From Corydoras sp. C115 (taxonomy: Eukaryota > Chordata > Actinopteri > Siluriformes > Callichthyidae): a DNA stretch of 64,000 nucleotides. A program made the position numbers and the translations under genes. Below the pieces are notes generated by a model. It did not search any database. It had not been told where the DNA came from and saw only the letters and a program-made list of their open reading frames with translations. The stretch spans positions 468,501 to 532,500 of the forward strand of contig JAFMOC010000247.1 of the NCBI GenBank assembly GCA_019802505.1, written 5' to 3'. Of this stretch, positions 57,209 through 64,000 are shown piece after piece; position 1 is the stretch's first letter, and every line of letters starts with the position of its first letter.

Positions 57209-57867
57209 TTCATTAATCCCCGCTTTATCCTCTATTAGGGTCGCGGTGGGGTTCCCCATGCCCATCCAGGGGAGAACGTTTCGGGCGCTGGGCAGATAGA
57301 CCCAGGACAGGGCGCCAATCCATCGCTGGGTACACACTCACACACTCAAACACACTCTATATGGGGCAATTTAGAGAACTCAATTAACTTGATCCATGTT
57401 TTTGGACTGTGGGAGGAAACCGGAGAACCCGGAGGAAACACACGCGGACACGGGGAGAACATGGAAACTCCACCCAGTGCTGAATCCCTAGTGCTGAGAG
57501 GAGAACGTGCTAAACCACTAAGCCACCTTGCCGCCCCTCCAATGCCGCCAATCCATCGCTGGGCACACACTCACTCACACACACACACACACTCTATATG
57601 GGGCAATTTGGAGAATTCAATTGATCCATGTTTTTGGACTGTGGGAGGAAACCGGAGAACCCGGAGGAAGCCCACGCGGACACGGGGAGAACATGGAAAC
57701 TCCACCCAGATGGGGATTCGAACCAGGAATCCCTAGCGCTGAGAGGCGAACGTGCTAACCACTAAGCCACCATGCCGCCCTTCATATATTATTCATTCAT
57801 TATCTTCCACTTTATCCTCTATTAGGGTTGCGGTGGGGTTCCCCATGCCCATCCAGGGGAGAACGTA
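57209..57867 (-). mobile_element. SINE cluster in NUT D intron 2
   Basis: 57209-57536 is a full copy with a deletion at the B box, 57546-57780 is a partial copy, and 57790-57867 is a tail fragment. Confidence 0.88.
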
Positions 57868-59967
57868 TATTAGTTGACATTAATTATTGTAAGTGAGCTT
57901 TAGTAAAATGGTGTGTGTGAATGTGGTACTGACGTCTCTGCTGTGTCGTAAAAACTCTGCTGGTCTGTACTTGAGTAGTTCCCCCACTGTGACACTGCTG
58001 TCGTTATTGCTTTGGGAAACGAGAGCTCTGGAGTTGATTGCATGAGATCGGGAACTTCGAGCCTGCATCACAAAACATTCCATACATCCTTTATGTGTGT
58101 GGAGTCTTACAGTCTAAAAACATGTAAGTAGGTGAACTGGAGATGATAACCTCCCTCTGGTATGTGAGATGGGCATGTGCGAATGAACTTGATGATCTAT
58201 CTGTGTGTCAACCATAAGATGGATTAATGATCTCCTCCTACTGTTCATCCTCTGAGTGCTGGGAAAGGCTCCAACACTGCCAGTGATTGTAGATTAGTGA
58301 ATGGGTTGAGTTTGATCGGAAGGTCGATTTGTTTAAGCGATTGAATTTAAGGTAAAAAGTCTGCTTTAAATTACCCCATCTATAACCCCTCATCTAAATT
58401 GCCTCTATATAGGACGTAATAGTATGTGTGCCCAACAACAATTAGCACCCTTTCCTGGGTTTATCTACATTCTCCCCTGTATGGGCATGGGGAACCCCCC
58501 CCCCCCACCTTGCCACTACCCTAGCAGAAGATAAAGCGGTTAGGTGAATGGGGTGTAGGTAGTTTTATAAAGCAGGTAGGTACTTACATGAGGAAGCAGG
58601 CCAAGGCATCCAGATCAGAACTGTTAGAGGGGATGGACTTAGAGGCCTTGCAGAACGTCTGCCATTCCTCTAAATATTTTTGTAACTCTAACAGTTTTGA
58701 TGGTGTCACAGAGTAAGGAAAGATAAGTGATGGAGCTCGAGAGGCACCTAAGACGCTCGAGGATTGGAGGTTTAATGTAGTTGGCAGTGAAGAAAGAGGA
58801 GCAGTGACCGATTGGTCCGGTGGAATATGAAGTGGTGCAGGACACAATGGTACAGGTGGCAGGGTTGGACCCTGAACCAATTGTTCTTTAGATGCCTCAG
58901 TTCTGTGATCAGTTCCAGCTGTGAGTGGAGATGATGTCAATGCCAGTTCAGAAATTTGCACTGCTTTGAGGTCAGTATTGAAGCTTTTCATCTGTAATGA
59001 TGGCTGTTGGTTCTGTGCTGCTTCGGTGATGTCCTTTGTGGTTCTGACAGGTGAAGAACATTGCACTGGTCCACTTTCATTAAAATATTCTGGAAAAACA
59101 TTCATCATCCAATCAACAACATTTTCATCCGTTGCTGGTTCTAGATCATTTACATATGCAGTTGAATTTGTAGCCTCAGAAGATTTGAGCCATTCTGTTA
59201 TATTAAATGGTTCTGCTTTCTTTAACCATTCAATGATCTCCTCCACAGCTGCTTCATCGCATTTCTCCAACCCCTCCTGAGGTTGAGCAGGTGCTAGGGA
59301 CTCTGTTCTCTGACATTTCCCCTGGTTCATGTAGCAGACTGCTTGAGGTTAAGAGCAGGTAGTTCTGAAATATGTATAAAAACTGCTTCAGGGTCTATAC
59401 GGAAGATGATTCTTAGAGTACTGGAACTGAAACCAGATCATCTATAAAAGATTCAGAAGAAAATTGGAAAGATAAAGTTCTGCATCCTGAGACATCACCA
59501 GAGTCCAAGTTTAATATTTAACACATTTAAATATAAATCAGAAGAACATCTGAGTTCATGATCAGCAAACATTTAAACTGCACCAGGTCCTATCCCTTTA
59601 GCACAGACGAAAGTCATCTCTTAAAACTAACCCACAGTAAAAGTGGAGTGTTCAGAATTTTATCTTAATACATCATTATTTTGTTTCATTTCTACAGATG
59701 TGTGGCATACTTTGGAAAGTAGGGCCCTTCCAACTTTTGAACAGTTTGGGAAAGGTCCCTTTCTTTTCTATCATCACGGTGTTCCTGTGCACAAAGCAGG
59801 TTCCATAAAGAACCCAATTTACTGAGTTGAATTATAATATAACTATATTTAAAATTTTATAGATACTTTACCATATAGTTAATAATGATGAGCACTGGAT
59901 CAACTGAACCATTTTACGATTAATCTAATGATTCTAAAATGTTTTTAAAGGAAAAATATTTCAAATA

Positions 59968-60095
59968 TGTCCAGCGATGGATTGGCGCCCTGTCCTGGGT
60001 GTATCTGCCCATCGCCTGAAACGTTCTCCCCTGGATGGGCATGGGGAATCCCACCGCGACCCTAATAGAGGATAAAGCAGAAGATAATGGATGAA
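59968..60095 (+). mobile_element. SINE 3' fragment
   Basis: 3' third only (from CAGCGATGGATTGGC to the tail), within TTTCAAATA duplicated flanks. A second such fragment lies at 60807-60937. Confidence 0.85.
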
Positions 60096-60220
60096 TATTT
60101 CAAATACTTTTTTTCATATTACTTTTTAAGAATTAAAAATATTCTACCACTATCAACAAAATATGACTGTGTTTTTTATTTTTATTTAGATAACATGGAC
60201 GGAGAATTTCAGACTCTTAC

Positions 60221-60365
60221 CTGAACTTATTTGTGGAATTGTAAATGTTTTTCTGATTATTTGTAAGGCGCTCAACCTGAGTGTCAAACACACATGATCT
60301 GATCAAAGTTCTAAATGACGTTCTTTTAGTTTTATCGCTATGACAACCACCACGCTAAATATTCC
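60221..60365 (-). promoter_or_regulatory. NUT paralog D promoter / noncoding exon
   Basis: X-box-like site at 60347-60334 and TGACGT at 60316-60321 have the same 18-base offset as in A and C. The donor (TTCAG|GTAAGAG) ends the exon at 60221. The first coding exon starts about 890 bases further on, at 59330. Confidence 0.45.
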
Positions 60366-60555
60366 ATAGTCTTTGAGAACATTCCATTACTCTCTGTGGA
60401 CAATATATCACTATATTTGATATATATATTTAAGACGTCATTAAGAATCTAGTGATTTACAGGACAGCCAGAAGCTACTTTTCTTACTGAGGAGTTTGTA
60501 AGACTGATTTAATTACTTTGCTATATAGTAATAATAAAGTGTGTTTTATGTTTTT

Positions 60556-60748
60556 GATCATTTATTGGACGCTTTTATCCAAAGCGACTTACAAGGTGAG
60601 CACAGGGTTCATCACAACATCCCTGCAGCAATGAGGGTTAAGGGTCTCGCTCAAGGACCCACACTGGTAACTTCAGTGGACCTGGGATTTGAACCCCCAA
60701 CCTTCAGATTGAGAGCCCAACACCCTAACCACTGAGCTACCTTGCCCT
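60556..60748 (-). mobile_element. Second tRNA-derived SINE family, copy 2
   Basis: Same family as 52400-52576. Minus-strand head GGTAGCTCAGTGGTTAG and B box GGTTCAAATCC are intact, with the LINE-type tail GTAAGTCGCTTTGGATAAAAG. Confidence 0.75.
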
Positions 60749-61221
60749 CATGCTATCTGCATTATACCATTTAAAGTATATTAATATTTTACACATGATT
60801 AAACACCAGCGATGGTTTGGTGCCCTGTCCTGGGTCTATCTGCCCAGCACCCGAAACGTTCTCCCCTGGATGGGCATGGGGAACCCCACCGCGACCCTAA
60901 TAGAGGATAAAGCGGGAGATAATGAATGAATGAATGATTAAACACAAGACAGCCCTAGTGGCACCAACAATTATGTCACTACCCAGAGCTACATGATGCA
61001 TGTGATATACATGATTCGCTTTGGATAAAAGCGTCTGCTAATTGACTAAATGTAAATGTAAATGTACATAATTAGACTCGATGGATGGGATGTGTGCAAG
61101 TCTTAGAAATATACATTACTAATGTCAGCGTAAAGGGTTAGAAATGTCTACATTCAATCAATTTAAGTGGGGCAAAAAGTCCACCTCTTGACTTGGTACA
61201 TCAATATCACATCCAACACAA

Positions 61222-62003
61222 CTTCATTCATTCATTATCTCCCGCTTTATCCTCTATTAGGGTCGCGGTGGGGTTCCCCATGCCCATCCAGGGGAGAACG
61301 TCTCGAGCGCTGGGCAGATAGACCCAGGACAGGGCGCCAATCCATCGCTGGACACACACTCACTCACACAAACACACTCTATATGGGGCAATTTTGAGAA
61401 CTCAATTGACTTGATCCATGTTTTTGGACTGTGGGAGGAAACCGGTGAACCCGGCGGAAACCCACGCGGACACGGGGAGAACATGGAAACTCCACCCAGA
61501 TGGGGATTCGAACCGGGAATCCCTAGTGCCGAGAGGAGAACGTGCTAAACCACTAAGCCAACCTGTATGTGCCACTGTATGGGATTTAAACGTTATTCAA
61601 TTCTGCAACATTAAGTGCATTTTGATGGAAAGTTAATTTGGGGCGGCACGGTGGCTTAGTGGTTTAGCACGTTCTCCTCTCAGCGCTAGGGATTCCCGGT
61701 TCGAATCCCTATCTGGGTGGAGTTTCCCTGTTCTCCCCGTGTCTGCGTGGGTTTCCTCCGGGTTCTCCGGTTTCCTCCCACAGTCCAAAAACATGGATCA
61801 AGTCAATTGAATTCTCCAAATTGCCCCATATAGAGTGTGTCTGTGTGTGTGAGTGAGTGTGTGCCCAGCGATGGATTGGTGCCCTGTCCTGGGTGTATCT
61901 GCCCAGCGCCTGAGACGTTCTCCCCTGGATGGGCATGGGGAACCCCACCGCGACCCTAATAGAGGATAAAGCGGGAGATAATGAATGAATGAATGAATGA
62001 ATA
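61222..62003. mobile_element. Opposed SINE pair
   Basis: Minus copy 61222-61562 and full plus copy 61642-62003. The stretch 61563-61641 between them is unrecognised. Confidence 0.9.
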
Positions 62004-62025
62004 GCTAAAGACAACAAATGAGTAA

Positions 62026-62246
62026 AAAAAAGACGTTCAAATGCGTCAGCTCTCGCTTGTACTACATGTCCCATGATGCACCGCGGATGAGTACGGCAAG
62101 CAAGGCGTCTGTCAAGAAGGCTCGGCTGGAGCTCTCACGCGCCGCGAGAGGAAAGTGGCGCGTAACCGTCAACATTTTTATTCTCTTCCATTTTAAAAAA
62201 CGACGTTGTTGTTGAATCGAGAGGAACCCGAACGACGCTTCGTGAG
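62026..62246 (+). promoter_or_regulatory. Promoter and first exon of an unseen downstream gene
   Basis: A CpG-rich stretch with ACTACATGTCCCATGATGC (62061-62079), a close match to the ZNF143/Staf site, ends in a donor (TCGTGAG|GTAAATG) at 62247. There is no convincing start codon in the exon. It resembles the NOP10 promoter in design. The gene is not identified. Confidence 0.5.
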
Positions 62247-62429
62247 GTAAATGTTTATATAAATCCCCTTTTCGAGAGGAAAAACGACGGACGTGGGTCC
62301 GAGTCTGTCGGTTCGGTTAGCGTTCTGCTAACGTCACGAACAATCAGAGCTGCGCGCGGAGTTAATGTGAATTATCGATGGATTTCCTATTAATTATTTT
62401 TTTTATTATTATAAGGAGTGTTTGTTTAT

Positions 62430-62468
<39 letters not shown>

Positions 62469-62712
62469 GGAGATGGAGCTAAATGAGCCTGCAGGGTAAT
62501 TGACAGCTTCTCCGCAGTGCCGCTTCGACCTTAAAATGTAGATTAATTAATTAATTTGTTCCTAATTAAATGTGAACTCATTTGTATGTTTGCTTCAGAA
62601 CAACATCCGTCAGAGTGAGGGACGGAGGCAACCTGTCTGATCTGGAATGCTAATTGGCTTACTGGTTAGGATGAAACAGTGCTGCGGCATTTTAACAGCA
62701 ATTTTCGATTTC

Positions 62713-63765
62713 GGCACGGTGGCTTAGTGGTTTGGCATGTTCTCCTCTCAGCACTAGGGATTCCCGCTTCGAATCCCCATCTGGGTGGAGTTTCCATTTT
62801 CTCCCCGTGTCCGCGTGGGTTTCCCCACACAGTCCAAAAACATGGATCAAGTCAATTGAGTTCTCCAAATTGCCCCATATAGAGTGTGTCTGTGTGAGTG
62901 AGTGTGTGCCCAGCGATGGATTGGCGCCCTGTCCTGGGTGTGTCTGCCCAGTGCCTGAGACGTTCTCCCCTGAATGGGCATGGGGAACCCCACCGCGACC
63001 ATAATAGAGGATAAAGCGGGAGATAATGAATGAATGAATGTTCTCCTCTCAGCGCTAGGGATTCCCGCTTCGAATCCCCATCTGGGTGGAGTTTCCATGT
63101 TCTCCCCGTGTCTGCGTGGGTTTCCGCCGGGTTCTCCGGTTTCCTCCCACAGTCCAAAAACATGGATCAAGTCAATTGAGTTCTCCAAATTGCCCCATAT
63201 AGAGTGTGTCTGTGTGAGTGAGTGTGTGCCCAGCGATGGATTGGCGTCCTGTCCTGGGTGTATCTGCCCAGCGCCCGAAACGTTCTCCCCTGGATGGGCA
63301 TGGGGAACCCCCCCTCCCCAATAGAGGATAAAGCGGGAGATAATGAATGAATGAATCCCCATCTGACTGGAGTTTCCATGTTCTCCCCGTGTCCGCGTGG
63401 GTTTCCACCGGGTTCTCTAGGTTTCGCTGGGCAGATGCACCCAGGACAGGGTGCCAATCTATCATTGGACACACACTAACTCACACAGACACACTCTATA
63501 TGGGGCAATTTGGAGAACTCAATTGACTTGATCCATGTTTTTGGACTGTGGGGGGAAACCCACGCGGACACGGAGAGAACATGGAAACTCCACCCAGGTG
63601 GAGATTCGAACCGGGAATCCCTAGTGCTGAGAGGAGAACATGCCAAACCACTAAGCCACCTGAACCACCAGCGCCTGAAACGTTCCCCCCTGGATGGGCA
63701 TGGGGAACCCCCCTCCCCGCGACCCTAATAGAGGATAAAGCGGGAGATAATGGATGAATGGATGA
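62713..63765. mobile_element. SINE cluster near window end
   Basis: Plus copies 62713-63040 and 63041-63356, a plus fragment 63356-63430, a minus copy 63432-63663 and a plus tail fragment 63669-63765. Several join without spacer, showing repeated rearrangement. Confidence 0.85.
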
Positions 63766-63789
63766 AATAGGGAACACTATACCTGCTCT

Positions 63790-64000
63790 GCTTATTCACT
63801 GACTGTTTTTGTAATCTCATGTTCTCATCTGATTGGTGTGTTGTTACGTAACTCCTCCTCCTGGCCGTTCAACTCCGCCTACCTTCTTGTCCTCTAAAAT
63901 GCTCCGAATAGTTTTTCGGACTCCCGTTGCTTACGAAGGTGAAATCCTAAACTCCTGAATTGTTAAATCGCAGGTAAAAATGAGCGCCACACGCTCCACC
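63790..64000 (+). other. Possible second promoter or exon with start codon at window end
   Basis: SINE-free, with an inverted CCAAT (GATTGGTG at 63831) and a possible acceptor (AATCGCAG at 63965-63972) before ATGAGCGCCACACGC at 63980. This could be the first coding exon of the gene beginning at 62026, or an independent TSS. Only seven codons are visible, so no product can be named. Confidence 0.3.

Larger units (their letters stand above)
54817..59330 (-). pseudogene. nutm1: NUTM1-like paralog D (internal stop; longest N-terminus)
   Basis: Exons 59330-58588, 58062-57934, 56612-56234, 56148-56086 and 55926-54817 keep phase (2424 bases), but exon 3 has an in-frame TAA at 56485-56483, about codon 334, just after the NUT block. 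Exon 1 has the longest N-terminus, with repeated EEIIEWLKK / ITEWLKSS / VVDWMMNVFPEY helices seen in part in A and C. NUT block: LEEWQTFCKASKSI..LDALACFLM and SFYDTAETFKELE. The last exon keeps the full acidic and basic tail. If the stop is real, the product is a 333-residue N-terminal protein; the good last exon argues for recent inactivation or an assembly error. An L2-type LINE sits directly beyond the stop codon. Confidence 0.6.

Noticed and set aside
62847..63362. Long frames such as the 171-residue minus ORF, and many 60-130 residue frames with HTHSHRHTLYGAIW or FSPGWAWGTP
   Set aside because: All are translations of the SINE body, repeated throughout the window in both strands.

Overview
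The window is teleost nuclear DNA. Genes are split by short GT-AG introns. Most of the remaining sequence is one tRNA-derived SINE family (about 60 full, partial or fragmentary copies, DANA/Mermaid or V-SINE style), plus microsatellites, minisatellites, hAT- and TA-flanked DNA elements and an L2-type LINE. The species cannot be fixed; an otophysan fish is a weak guess from the SINE type.

Layout. 1-6250 (+): 3' part of a CYLD-family deubiquitinase, with the third CAP-Gly domain and the whole USP domain. 8150-13860 (+): EMC4, a subunit of the ER membrane protein complex. 16860-28010 (+): LPCAT4, a lysophospholipid acyltransferase; 13 coding exons give a 536-residue protein. 28500-60420: four tandem paralogs of a NUTM1-like gene on the minus strand (A-D), with NOP10 (+, 39159-43410) between B and C. 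A pseudogene patch at 50840-52380 fuses a broken NOP10 copy to a copied LPCAT4 3' end between C and D. 60420-64000: repeats and one or two promoter or first-exon regions of an unseen downstream gene.

EMC4, NOP10, NUTM1 and LPCAT4 are also neighbours on human 15q14, where NUTM1 lies between NOP10 and LPCAT4. This synteny, with a NUT-domain-like match and shared exon structure, identifies the minus-strand genes as fish NUTM1 relatives. The array seems to have grown by duplication of a block LPCAT4 tail - NUT - NOP10. Each copy carries a different defect or irregularity: A has lost the C-terminal basic tail, B the N-terminus, C has a GC splice donor, and D has an in-frame stop. The four share a 5' noncoding exon with an RFX X-box-like site.

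The genes do not form an operon. EMC4 (membrane protein insertion), LPCAT4 (phospholipid remodelling), NOP10 (H/ACA RNP) and the deubiquitinase are independent conserved units. The NUT array is the unusual part.
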